A DNA stretch of 60,551 nt from NCBI RefSeq assembly GCF_023243045.1, contig NZ_JALKFX010000014.1, positions 30,238 to 90,788 on the forward strand. The letters run 5' to 3'. This DNA is from Frankia sp. AgB32. GTDB lineage: Bacteria; Actinomycetota; Actinomycetes; Frankiales; Frankiaceae. The first letter of the stretch is position 1; each line of letters starts with the position of its first letter. This document shows positions 48,166 to 56,872 of this stretch, in pieces. The notes beneath the pieces are model-generated. The model saw only the letters and a program-made list of their open reading frames with translations, made no database searches and was not told where the DNA came from. The position numbers and the translations under genes were made by a program.

Positions 48166-49959
48166 GTGAGCCTGCCGGCGACCGCCGTGACGACCTTGGA
48201 CCTCCGTCGGTGCCATCGCGACCCGGTGATGCGCGCCGGCGCTGACTCCCGATGGCTGGCCGCCCTGCTCAGCCGGCAGGCCGGCCTCGACGTGCGCCGC
48301 GCGGACCGCCTGCTGGTCGTGGACGACGCCAGCGCCGCACCCGCCCACCGGACGGTGATCGCGGAGCTCACCGCCGACCGGGCCACCGATGCGACGCTGC
48401 TCGTCCTGGTCGGCCCCGCGACCACCGGAATCGGGCCGCCGACCTGCGGCCCCGAGGACGAGCCTGGGAATCCCCCCGGTGGCTGGTCGCTGGGAGACGT
48501 CTGGGAATGCCCGTTCGACAGCACTCTCGGTGGCTGGCCGGACGACCTCGACGACGACTACCAGCCAGATCTCTACGCCTCGTACGAGGACACCTCCGAC
48601 GAGGACACCGCCGACGAGAACACCGCCGACGAGGCGGTCCCGGCTCCACCGGTCGCCTCCCGGGCTGTCCCGACACCTGGCGACGAGGCGGTCATGCCGG
48701 CGATCGTCTGGCTCTCGGCCGTGGGGGCCGAACCATCAGCCCCGCCAGAACCGGAATCCCTGTCAGAACCGACGTCGACCGCGCGCGACCAGGGCGCTGG
48801 GAGGGAGGCCGGCAGCCGCGAGTGGTGCGTTGCCCCTGACGACGGCGGCGCGATGGTGCGTGCCTGTGTCGATGCGCTGCGGTCGCCGGAGGTGTTCGAC
48901 GAGGTGTGTCGCGAGGTGTCCGCGATGCCGGGACGGCTCGCCTTTCCCGCCCTCGCCGTCGTTGTCGGCCGGCTTCCGGACGAGGTCCTGCGCACGATGC
49001 AGATCGAGGCGGCCGAGCGCTTCGTCGCGCTGGCCGGGCGACAGTCGCCGGTCGGGTCCGCGCTGGTCGAGGCCGCGCCGGCGGCGGCAGCCAGACCCGG
49101 CTACCGCGCGGCCCGGCTCGCCCACCTCACCGCCCGGCTTGCCTGCGTCGCGATGCCGCACGACTGCCTCGCGGCGTTGGTACCCCGCCTGTCGCCGCTA
49201 CCCCGCCGCCTGCCGCGCACGGACCGCTGGCGTCGGCGCAGGCCCACGCCGATCCGCCGGCTGACCGGCTCCGCCGCCGAGATCGTCGAGGAGATCGCCG
49301 CCTGTGCGGATGCCCTCGCCGGGTCCGGCGCCTGCCCGCCGGCCCGCGAACGGCCGGGCATCAGCCAGGCGGCCGCCGTCGCGCTGGCGGAGCAGGCCGG
49401 GGAGCTGGCCGCGCTGTTCGACGCCGACCTCGCCGACCTCGCCGCCGCCGCACTCGCGCGGCCGGCTGCCGCCGGCCCGGAGCACCGCCTGGGCCCGGGG
49501 CCCGGGCGGCCCGGGGTCGGTCGCCGCGTCAACGACCTGCTCGATGCCTACCACGAGCAGCTGCGGCAGGCTGGCGTACTGGAGCCGCCGAGCTTCGGCT
49601 CGACCGCGACCCGCCGGGCCGAACTCGGCCAGCGGGTCTGGCGGACGATCGCCATCCCCGCCGGGGACGCGCCAGTCGTCCGGCTGTTCGCGAGCGGACG
49701 GCAGACGGGCCGGTCGGATCCCCGGCCTGAGGCCGGCCGCTCGATCGTGTTCGCCCCGCACGCGGCCCGGCCGTCATCCGCCGCGGCGCGAACGACGTCG
49801 AGCGACCCGGTCGGCGCCAGCACGGACGGACCGTCCGCCGCCGTGCCGCGGACCACGCCGGTCTGGACCAGTTCGACGCTCGTCGCCGGTGTCCTGCGGC
49901 TTGTCCCGCCCCGGGACGCCACCTGCCTGGACGTTCTCTTCCCGGAGACCCAGACGTGA
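48166..49959 (+). CDS. Large unrecognised soluble protein, first of the cassette
   Basis: This protein of about 597 residues (GTG 48166, VSLPATAVTTLDL) has no membrane helix. Residues ~1-85 look folded. An acidic stretch around 140-165 has tandem DEDTADENTADE-type repeats. Residues ~225-460 form a helical Ala/Arg-rich body with SPEVFDEVCREVSAMPGRLAF. The final ~25 residues (STLVAGVLRLVPPRDATCLD) look folded again. I recognise no family. It is followed on the same strand by the 1040-residue protein after 49 nt. Confidence 0.65.
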   Translation: MSLPATAVTTLDLRRCHRDPVMRAGADSRWLAALLSRQAGLDVRRADRLLVVDDASAAPAHRTVIAELTADRATDATLLVLVGPATTGIGPPTCGPEDEPGNPPGGWSLGDVWECPFDSTLGGWPDDLDDDYQPDLYASYEDTSDEDTADENTADEAVPAPPVASRAVPTPGDEAVMPAIVWLSAVGAEPSAPPEPESLSEPTSTARDQGAGREAGSREWCVAPDDGGAMVRACVDALRSPEVFDEVCREVSAMPGRLAFPALAVVVGRLPDEVLRTMQIEAAERFVALAGRQSPVGSALVEAAPAAAARPGYRAARLAHLTARLACVAMPHDCLAALVPRLSPLPRRLPRTDRWRRRRPTPIRRLTGSAAEIVEEIAACADALAGSGACPPARERPGISQAAAVALAEQAGELAALFDADLADLAAAALARPAAAGPEHRLGPGPGRPGVGRRVNDLLDAYHEQLRQAGVLEPPSFGSTATRRAELGQRVWRTIAIPAGDAPVVRLFASGRQTGRSDPRPEAGRSIVFAPHAARPSSAAARTTSSDPVGASTDGPSAAVPRTTPVWTSSTLVAGVLRLVPPRDATCLDVLFPETQT

Positions 49960-50008
49960 TCGCGGCGGCCGCACGGGCGAGGAACCGGCCGACGCGGCAG
50001 GACCAGCC

Positions 50009-53000
50009 GTGATCGAGTATTCGTCGCCGATCAGAGTCCATGCCGACTGGACGGCCGACGCGAGCCGCATCGACCAGGTCGTCTACGTCTGGTCGCGGGC
50101 CCGCTCGGGCCAGGAGGGTTACTTCCCGGTCGCGAGCTCGCTCGGCTCGGCGGGAACCCGATCCTGGCGCGATCTGCTCGCCGGCCAGGCGGAGCCCGAC
50201 GACGCAGGGGTCGAGCATCCGGCGAGCTCGCTCGCCTACCTCGTCGGCGTCGCCGGCCGTCCGGGCCGGCGCGATCCGGACGAGGTGCCGCAGGCCGCGC
50301 TGGTGCACCGGGTCCGGGTCCCTGGCCGCAGCGGGCCGGGAACCGGCCGGCGGCGGGCGCACGTCCTGCTCGGCCGGGCGGACTACCTGACCGAACGAGT
50401 CGGGCTGGCGCTGTACTCGGCCGGGACGGGGCAGGCCGACGCGCCCCGCACCACCCCGCGGCTGGCCCCGCTGCGACTGGCGGAGCTGACCGGGCAACGC
50501 CGGACCGGCGAACGGTCCCTGCGGCACGGCGCCCGCGCCGCCGCCCGCCGGCACCGCCTGACCAACCTGATCGCGACGGTGCTCGCCTGGTCCTGGACGC
50601 AACGACCGTTCGCGGTGACGCACACCGGGTCGCAGGAGGCGGTCACGCTGATGTGGGCCCTCGTCGAGACGCTCGAGACGGTGCTTCCCTACCGGCTGAC
50701 CTTCTCGTCCCACATCGCCTCGGCCAGCGAGACCTCGGCCGGCGCGGACGGGGCAGGTGAGCACGCGGCCGGCAGCGCCGCGCGGGCGGCCGCCGACGAC
50801 GTGCCGCGGCCGGGACGGACCACGGCCGGATCCGTCGCGCCCCGGTTGCTGTTCGTCCCGATGCCGCTGGAACTGGCCGTCGGCCTGGACCCGGCTTCGA
50901 TTCACGTGGATCCACGGGTGCGGCCCTACGTCCCACCGGTCGTCCATGACGCCGCCCGGCTGCTGGTCGACGTGTATGGCCTGGGCGGCATGCGGGCGGT
51001 CAGTGGGCTGCTGGCAACGGTGGCGGACCAGGTGCTCCAGCCGAACGATCCGGAGCGCTGGTGCCGTTCGCTGGTGGCGGCGGGCAGCGCGGGCGCCAGC
51101 CATGTTCCGCCAGGCGTCCCGCTCGACCCCGAGGGTGCGCCCGGGCCGGCGGCGGCGGTCGGCCTCACGATCCTCGCCCGCGCGCGCGACTCCGCCCGTC
51201 CGTCGCACCCGTCCCGGACCGACCCGCCGGAGCCGCCACCCGCGGTCCCACCCGCCGAGGCGTCGACCGCCGTCGAGGCCGTCCCGGGGCCGCAGGCAAA
51301 GGCCGGATCGGCCCTGGCGGCCGTCGGGGTCGATGCGGCGGACACTCGGGCGGCGTGGCCGGTCGCGGACCATCTGCGCGACGCCTACGAGGCGATGCTG
51401 GGGCGGCCGCCCGCGACCGCAGGGGCATCGGCCGGGCCGGGCGGACTGGACCCGGCGCACGAGCTGGCTCTGGTTCTCACCTCTCCGGCCGGGCTGCCGG
51501 CCGACCTGCCGGCCGGCACGCGGTTCCAGGGCCAACTGCGCCGCCTCGCCGGCCTGCTGCTGGCGCCCGACACCGGCCCCCGGTCGGCGAAACGACCGGA
51601 GCACCGGCCGGCCCGGCCACCCTCCCAGCCAGCGCTGACGCAGGCCAGGCGCCGTGGACGGGCGGAGCTCGTCGATCGAATCCTGGCCCGCGCCGGCGAG
51701 GTCGGCGCGGATCCCAGCCGGGTCGCGGTCGAAAGCACCGTCGCCGAGTGGCAGCGGCAACTCGAAGGCCTGATCACCGCACTGGCGGACGATCTCGCCG
51801 CGCTGCCCGGGCCATCACCCACCCGAGGCATCGAGGAGGCGCTGCGACACGCGGCCCCGACGCTCACCGCCGGCCTCGAGGCGATCTTCACAGCCTGCCG
51901 GCTGCCCGCCGCCGCCGACAGGGCGCGGCGGCTGGCGGCGGAAACCCTGGCCGCGCTGCAGCCGGCCAGCCCCACACCATTGCCCGCCGGGCAGCCCCAC
52001 CCGGCGGGCAATGGGCCCGCGCACCCGATCACCACAGCCATCCCGATCACCACGACCACCCCAGCAGCCACGGCCACCCCAGCCACCGCCGGTCCGCTGG
52101 CGGTGCCAGGACCGACCAGCGCGACCTTGGCGACCGGCGGCTGGACACCCGACCCCGCCGTGGTCGTCCCGCCGGCAACCGCGTTCGCCGCGGCACACCC
52201 GGCGACGGCCAGCACGGCGACGGCCAGCACGGCGACGGCGGCCGGGCGGGTCGCGCCCGGCGGCGAGTCACCGGCCGCCACTGTCGTCCGCCTGCTGCGG
52301 GAGACCCACGCGTGGGGGGCCGACGCCTTCCGGCTGCTCGTCCTCTACGTGCCGGGCTGGGACGGCGCGCAGGATCTCCGACGCGCCATCGCCGACGCGG
52401 CCACGGTCTCGCCGGCCGTCGCGGCGGCCGGCGACGGCGGCGCCCTTCTCGCGGCCGGCGCCCGGCCCCTGTTCGAACAGCTCACGATCAGCAGGCCGGC
52501 GGGACAGACCTCGGAACGCATGACGGTGATCCGGCGGGTCCTCGATCTCTATCACCACGACCGCGCCGGCGCGGTCGATGCGGATCTCGCGGCCCTCAAC
52601 ACGGAGCTGGCCGCGCGCATCCCGGCCACCGACCCCACGGACCACAGCCCGACCGTGGCCTTCCTGGCCGCCTGCGAATCGGGGCTGCCGGACGCCGCGC
52701 AGGTCTTCGGACTGCTCGCCCGCCACGTACCCGGTTGGGAGGGCGAGCGGGACCTGCACGAGGCGATCTGGCGGTGGGGCACGGTCGGCCGGGACGACCG
52801 GGCGCAGCGCGGGTCGGAGCCACCGACGGGCGCGGCGTTGGCGGCGGCGGCGGAGCGTTACTTCCGCCGCACCGTCCAGTCCGCCGACGCCGAGGCCGGC
52901 GGCCCGCATCCGGCCGACCTGGAACGCGTGGTGCGGCGCCTGGCGACGCTCTACCTCCCGGACGACCCCCGGCTGCGGGCCGCCGCGGCACTGGCGGACA

Positions 53001-53131
53001 TGGTCGAGTCCCGCATCATTACCGAGATCACCGACGGCCCGAACCGGCGACGCCGCCGCTCCTTCGGGCTCCCCGTGATCGCCCTCACCCTGATGACCGC
53101 TGTCGTGCTCCCGTCCCCGGCACGGCGGTGA
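50009..53131 (+). CDS. Large unrecognised protein with hydrophobic C-terminal tail
   Basis: This protein is 1040 residues long. Residues ~1-310 look like a conserved body: VIEYSSPIRVHADWT, ALVHRVRVPG, RRAHVLLGRADYLTERVGLALY, MWALVETLETVLPYRLTFSSH and a VPMPLELAVGLDP segment. The layout faintly recalls GTPase-associated GAP1-type proteins, but no signature is secure. A long Ala/Pro/Thr linker (about 360-750) follows, then helical repeats with the paired phrases VLYVPGWDGAQDLRRAI and ARHVPGWEGERDLHEAI (about 770-1000). The last ~18 residues before the end (FGLPVIALTLMTAVVLPS) are hydrophobic, suggesting a tail anchor. GTG 50009 has AGGA at 49999-50002. Confidence 0.65.
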   Translation: MIEYSSPIRVHADWTADASRIDQVVYVWSRARSGQEGYFPVASSLGSAGTRSWRDLLAGQAEPDDAGVEHPASSLAYLVGVAGRPGRRDPDEVPQAALVHRVRVPGRSGPGTGRRRAHVLLGRADYLTERVGLALYSAGTGQADAPRTTPRLAPLRLAELTGQRRTGERSLRHGARAAARRHRLTNLIATVLAWSWTQRPFAVTHTGSQEAVTLMWALVETLETVLPYRLTFSSHIASASETSAGADGAGEHAAGSAARAAADDVPRPGRTTAGSVAPRLLFVPMPLELAVGLDPASIHVDPRVRPYVPPVVHDAARLLVDVYGLGGMRAVSGLLATVADQVLQPNDPERWCRSLVAAGSAGASHVPPGVPLDPEGAPGPAAAVGLTILARARDSARPSHPSRTDPPEPPPAVPPAEASTAVEAVPGPQAKAGSALAAVGVDAADTRAAWPVADHLRDAYEAMLGRPPATAGASAGPGGLDPAHELALVLTSPAGLPADLPAGTRFQGQLRRLAGLLLAPDTGPRSAKRPEHRPARPPSQPALTQARRRGRAELVDRILARAGEVGADPSRVAVESTVAEWQRQLEGLITALADDLAALPGPSPTRGIEEALRHAAPTLTAGLEAIFTACRLPAAADRARRLAAETLAALQPASPTPLPAGQPHPAGNGPAHPITTAIPITTTTPAATATPATAGPLAVPGPTSATLATGGWTPDPAVVVPPATAFAAAHPATASTATASTATAAGRVAPGGESPAATVVRLLRETHAWGADAFRLLVLYVPGWDGAQDLRRAIADAATVSPAVAAAGDGGALLAAGARPLFEQLTISRPAGQTSERMTVIRRVLDLYHHDRAGAVDADLAALNTELAARIPATDPTDHSPTVAFLAACESGLPDAAQVFGLLARHVPGWEGERDLHEAIWRWGTVGRDDRAQRGSEPPTGAALAAAAERYFRRTVQSADAEAGGPHPADLERVVRRLATLYLPDDPRLRAAAALADMVESRIITEITDGPNRRRRRSFGLPVIALTLMTAVVLPSPARR

Positions 53132-53347
53132 GGCCGGGCCCGCGTCACCGCGGGCGGGCGCCACGACACTCTCGGACGTCCGGTGCCCTACTCGGGATCG
53201 TTCAAGTCTGGAACAATGACCAGCACTTGTGTCGGAGTCACGACACACCCGTGGTCCACGGGACGTCGATGTCCTTGAGTAGCAAGAAGGACGGCTGGCG
53301 ACACGTCCGGCAGCGTGGTCATGACTGGTTCGGCGGGGACGGAGGCC

Positions 53348-54922
53348 ATGGGTAGCTCGCTGGTGCCGATCATGCTCATCGTGGTGCTGCTGGTGGCCCT
53401 GGTGATCTTCCTCTACCTGAACAACCAGCCGACTCGGCGGGGAAACCAGCGCCCCAGGCGTGGCCTGAACCACGAGCGCCACCAATCCGGTACGGTGCCG
53501 ATCCGTGACGACCCCGATACGGCCGCCCTCGACGACCTTCCCGGCTTCACCGAACCGGATCCGGCGCCCGCGGTCGCCGTGCCGGCGGCGGAGTCACGCG
53601 CGGCGGACAGCGAACCTGCGGACACCCGCCTGGCCAGGGTGTATCACCTCGGTGGGGCCACGGACGACGAACATGCGGCCGGCGGGGCGGAAGCCGGCCG
53701 AGCGGGCGGACAGGCCCGTGAGGGCGCCAGGGCGAGCAACGTCGGTCCGGACGGTGACGGTTCGACCGGCCCGGCTTCGGCCGACAGGGGGACACATGAT
53801 CCACGGGACAGTGACCCAGGTACGGCCGAGGCAGGCTCCGTCGGGATCGCCGGCGCGCCGTGGGGAGGGACAGTGACCGCGCAGGTTCCCGCGGGCGAGT
53901 ACGGCCGCGGATCCGATCCCGACGCGACCGGCTGGACGCCACCGCCCGCGACGCCCCCGCACGAGGTGCCGCCCTACGACGACGATCGGCAGAACACGAC
54001 CCGGTACTACGACCCGCAGACCGGCGACTTCCCCATCGCGCCGCCGACCACGACCTACATCCCGCAGCCGACCGCGCCGGAGCCGGTCGCCCACGCGGGA
54101 GCGGGTGATCCGCGCTGGGAGAGCACCCCCACCGCGACGACCTTTCCCGGCATGACACCCCCGCCCACCACCCGGGAGCACGCGGCGGACCTCGTCGCGA
54201 CCGAACCCGAGGAGCCCACGGCCGCGCCGCTGCGGCTGGCCGCCGCCGGGCGGACCCGCCGGGGCAAGCGCGGCGGGCCCAACGAGGACGCGTTCGTCGT
54301 CGTCGACGGCCTGCTCGCGGTGGCCGACGGGGTGGGCGGCGAGGCCGCCGGCCAGATCGCCTCGACCCTCACCGTCACCACGGTCGCCGGTTTCCGGCCG
54401 CAGTACGCCGAGGATCCGCTGGAGGGCCTGCGCAAGGCGGTCAATCGGGCGAACCGGGTGGTGCGCACCCGCGCCCGGGAGGAGCCCACCTGGCTCGGCA
54501 TGGCCTGCACGCTCGACGTCGTCATCCTCGGCCGGCAGCGCAGCACCGGCGAGTACCTCACCGTCGCGCACGTCGGCGACAGTTCGGTCTGGTTGCAGCC
54601 GGGGCGTGGGCGCCCCCGGGCACTGACCACCCCGCACGCGATCCGTAACGGCCCGCTGCTCAACGCGGTCGGTCTCGCCGACGAGATCGAGGCCGACATC
54701 TTCTCCGAGCCGGTGCGCGCCGGGGACCGGGTGGTGCTCGCCAGCGACGGCATCACCAAGGTGATGACGCCAGAACAGCTCGACGGCCTGATGAGCGAAC
54801 TCGGCTCCTCACCGCCGGAGCGGGCCGCGGACGCCCTCGTCGAGGCCGCCCTGCTCGCCGGCGCGCGGGATGACACCACCATCGTCGTCGCCGACCTGGT
54901 GTCCGAGCCCACCGGACGGTGA
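53348..54922 (+). CDS. Membrane-anchored PP2C-type protein phosphatase
   Basis: This protein of about 524 residues starts with a helix (about 5-25, LVPIMLIVVLLVALVIFLYL). A ~265-residue acidic Pro/Thr-rich linker follows, then a PP2C domain (about 293-520). PP2C metal motifs are visible: GGPNEDAF, LLAVADGVGGEAAG, VAHVGDSSVWL, VLASDGITKVM and ARDDTTIVVADL. It removes phosphate from Ser/Thr residues. ATG 53348 was preferred (GGGGA about 8 nt upstream); ATG 53321 is also possible. It sits 216 nt after the 1040-residue protein and 69 nt before the RyR protein. Confidence 0.88.
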   Translation: MGSSLVPIMLIVVLLVALVIFLYLNNQPTRRGNQRPRRGLNHERHQSGTVPIRDDPDTAALDDLPGFTEPDPAPAVAVPAAESRAADSEPADTRLARVYHLGGATDDEHAAGGAEAGRAGGQAREGARASNVGPDGDGSTGPASADRGTHDPRDSDPGTAEAGSVGIAGAPWGGTVTAQVPAGEYGRGSDPDATGWTPPPATPPHEVPPYDDDRQNTTRYYDPQTGDFPIAPPTTTYIPQPTAPEPVAHAGAGDPRWESTPTATTFPGMTPPPTTREHAADLVATEPEEPTAAPLRLAAAGRTRRGKRGGPNEDAFVVVDGLLAVADGVGGEAAGQIASTLTVTTVAGFRPQYAEDPLEGLRKAVNRANRVVRTRAREEPTWLGMACTLDVVILGRQRSTGEYLTVAHVGDSSVWLQPGRGRPRALTTPHAIRNGPLLNAVGLADEIEADIFSEPVRAGDRVVLASDGITKVMTPEQLDGLMSELGSSPPERAADALVEAALLAGARDDTTIVVADLVSEPTGR

Positions 54923-54991
54923 CGTCGGCGGCCGGCGCCGCGCGGGGCGGGTCGTGACGCGACTCGGCCGGCGAGCCCGAGGCCGGCACCG

Positions 54992-56857
54992 GTGATCGGC
55001 CCGGGCGCGGGCCGCCAAGGCTACCTCGGCGGCCCGGGCATCGTGCTGGCCCTGGCCGGCCGGCTGGCACGCTGGCTGCGCCATCATCTGCTCGGCGTGT
55101 TCGCGGTGCTCGGGGTCATCGCCTTCACGCTCGGCCTGATCGGGATGTACCGGCTGTTCAAGGCCACGCCGGCGACGTTCAGCTGGCCGAACGTCGTCTA
55201 CTTCACCGCGACGTTGTTCCTTCTCGACGGCAACGTCTTCGTGGGCGCCGGTCACTTCCCGCTGACCCTGGAGATCGCCCGCTTCCTCGCTCCGCTCGCG
55301 ACGGCGGTGGGTGTCGCGGACGCCGTCAGCACGGTCTTCGCGCAGCGCTTCGAGCGGTTCCGGGCTCGCCGAGCCCGCCATCACGTGGTCGTGTGCGGCA
55401 CCGGACCCACCGCCTCCGCCCTGGTCGACAGGTTGTCGCAGACGAAGCGGGTGGTGCTCGTCGCCGAGGACGCGCAGCGCGAGTACCCGGACACCGAACG
55501 GCCCGCGGGGCTGCTGCGGGTGGTCGGCGATCCGGTCGAACCGCTGGTGCTGGCAAAGGCCGGCATCGCCCGGGCCGACGTGGTCTACGGATGCCTGCCG
55601 GACACCTCCTCGAACCTGGCGATCGCGCTCGCCGCCCGGCGCCTGGCCGTCGACCGGGCGGACCAGCCGCTGCGCTGCCTGGCCCAGGTCGGCGACCTGT
55701 CACTGATCCCGCATCTGCGGGCCCGCCGGATCGGGCTGGACGACGACGCCGGGTTTCGGCTGGACTTCTTCGCCATCGAGGTGCTGGGTGCGCACGCCCT
55801 GCTCAACCGCCACCCGCCGAGCTGGGCGGCGGCCGACGCGGAGGGCGCGCCGCCCGCCCAGCCGGCACCCCTGGTCGTGCTCGGTCTGTCCGGGCTGGGC
55901 CGGGCCCTGGTGATGGAACTGGCGCGCCGCTGGCGGACGTTCGCCGGCGCGACCGGAGCGCTGCTGCCCATCGCCGTGTCCGACCCCGACGCCGTGGCGA
56001 AGCTCGCCCTGTTACGGGCCCGCGAGCCGGCCCTGTCCCGGGTCGTGCTGACCGGCCACGACACCCAGAACGGCGAGCTTCCCCCGGCCGTCCTGGCCGC
56101 CACCGACCGGCTCGGCCCGCCCGAGTTCGTCTACGTCTGCCTCGGCGACGAGGAGCGCGCTCTGCTGTTTGGACTCGATGCCGCCCAGGTGCTCAACGAG
56201 CACTTCGGCGTCAGGCGTACCACGGTCATCGTGCGTACCGGCCGGCAGCGGAGTTTACAGGACGTCTTCGGCCAGCAGGACACCGCCCTGCCCGCGACCC
56301 CGATGCCGCTGCTGGAGAACCTGCGGGGCGGCGTCCGCTTCTTCGCGGTGAACGACGAGGCGCTGCCGCTGGACCTTGGCGACACCGACCTGATCGAGCG
56401 GTTCGCCCAGGCCAGCCACAACCGCTACCTGGAGGCCGAGCGCCGCCGCGGCCAGGCGATGGGATCCCGGCGGGCGATGGTGCCCTGGGAGGAGCTGCCC
56501 GAGGACCTGCGTGACTCCAACCGGGCCCAGGCCGCGCAGTTCGGCGAGGTCCTGCGGACCCAGAACCTCATGCTGATGCCCGCCGGGGAGGCGGACTCCG
56601 ACTTCGCCTTCACCGGCGCCGAGATCGAGCAGCTCGCCCAGCAGGAACACGAGCGCTGGCGGCGGGAACGGGCTGCGAAGGGTTTCACCGTCGGTCCGGT
56701 CGCGCAGGACGGTCCTGACCGCCGCCATCCGGCGATGGTCGACTGGGCCGCGCTGACCGAGGTCGATCGTGAACGCGACCGGGACGTGATCCGCACTCTG
56801 CCGGACATTCTCGCGCACGCCGGGCTACGCATCGTCCCGCTCAACCGACCGAGCTGA
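54992..56857 (+). CDS. Two-TM RCK-like protein with two C-terminal RyR repeats
   Basis: This protein is 621 residues long. TM1 is ~33-56, a pore-loop-like stretch is ~68-90 (VVYFTATLFLLDGNVF), and TM2 is ~96-116. A Rossmann domain begins HHVVVCGTGPTASAL (~130-144) and has the RCK/TrkA-N look, including LLRVVGDPVEPLVLAKAGI. A second nucleotide-binding motif APLVVLGLSGLGRALV is at ~292-307. The C-terminus carries two RyR-like units, ~466-526 (VPWEELPEDLRDSNRAQA) and ~543-613 (VDWAALTEVDRERDRDVI). There is no canonical K+ filter. It looks like a ligand-gated channel or membrane sensor; function is not established. GTG 54992 is the start. Confidence 0.8.
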   Translation: MIGPGAGRQGYLGGPGIVLALAGRLARWLRHHLLGVFAVLGVIAFTLGLIGMYRLFKATPATFSWPNVVYFTATLFLLDGNVFVGAGHFPLTLEIARFLAPLATAVGVADAVSTVFAQRFERFRARRARHHVVVCGTGPTASALVDRLSQTKRVVLVAEDAQREYPDTERPAGLLRVVGDPVEPLVLAKAGIARADVVYGCLPDTSSNLAIALAARRLAVDRADQPLRCLAQVGDLSLIPHLRARRIGLDDDAGFRLDFFAIEVLGAHALLNRHPPSWAAADAEGAPPAQPAPLVVLGLSGLGRALVMELARRWRTFAGATGALLPIAVSDPDAVAKLALLRAREPALSRVVLTGHDTQNGELPPAVLAATDRLGPPEFVYVCLGDEERALLFGLDAAQVLNEHFGVRRTTVIVRTGRQRSLQDVFGQQDTALPATPMPLLENLRGGVRFFAVNDEALPLDLGDTDLIERFAQASHNRYLEAERRRGQAMGSRRAMVPWEELPEDLRDSNRAQAAQFGEVLRTQNLMLMPAGEADSDFAFTGAEIEQLAQQEHERWRRERAAKGFTVGPVAQDGPDRRHPAMVDWAALTEVDRERDRDVIRTLPDILAHAGLRIVPLNRPS

Positions 56858-56872
56858 GGGCCCGGCGGGGCC

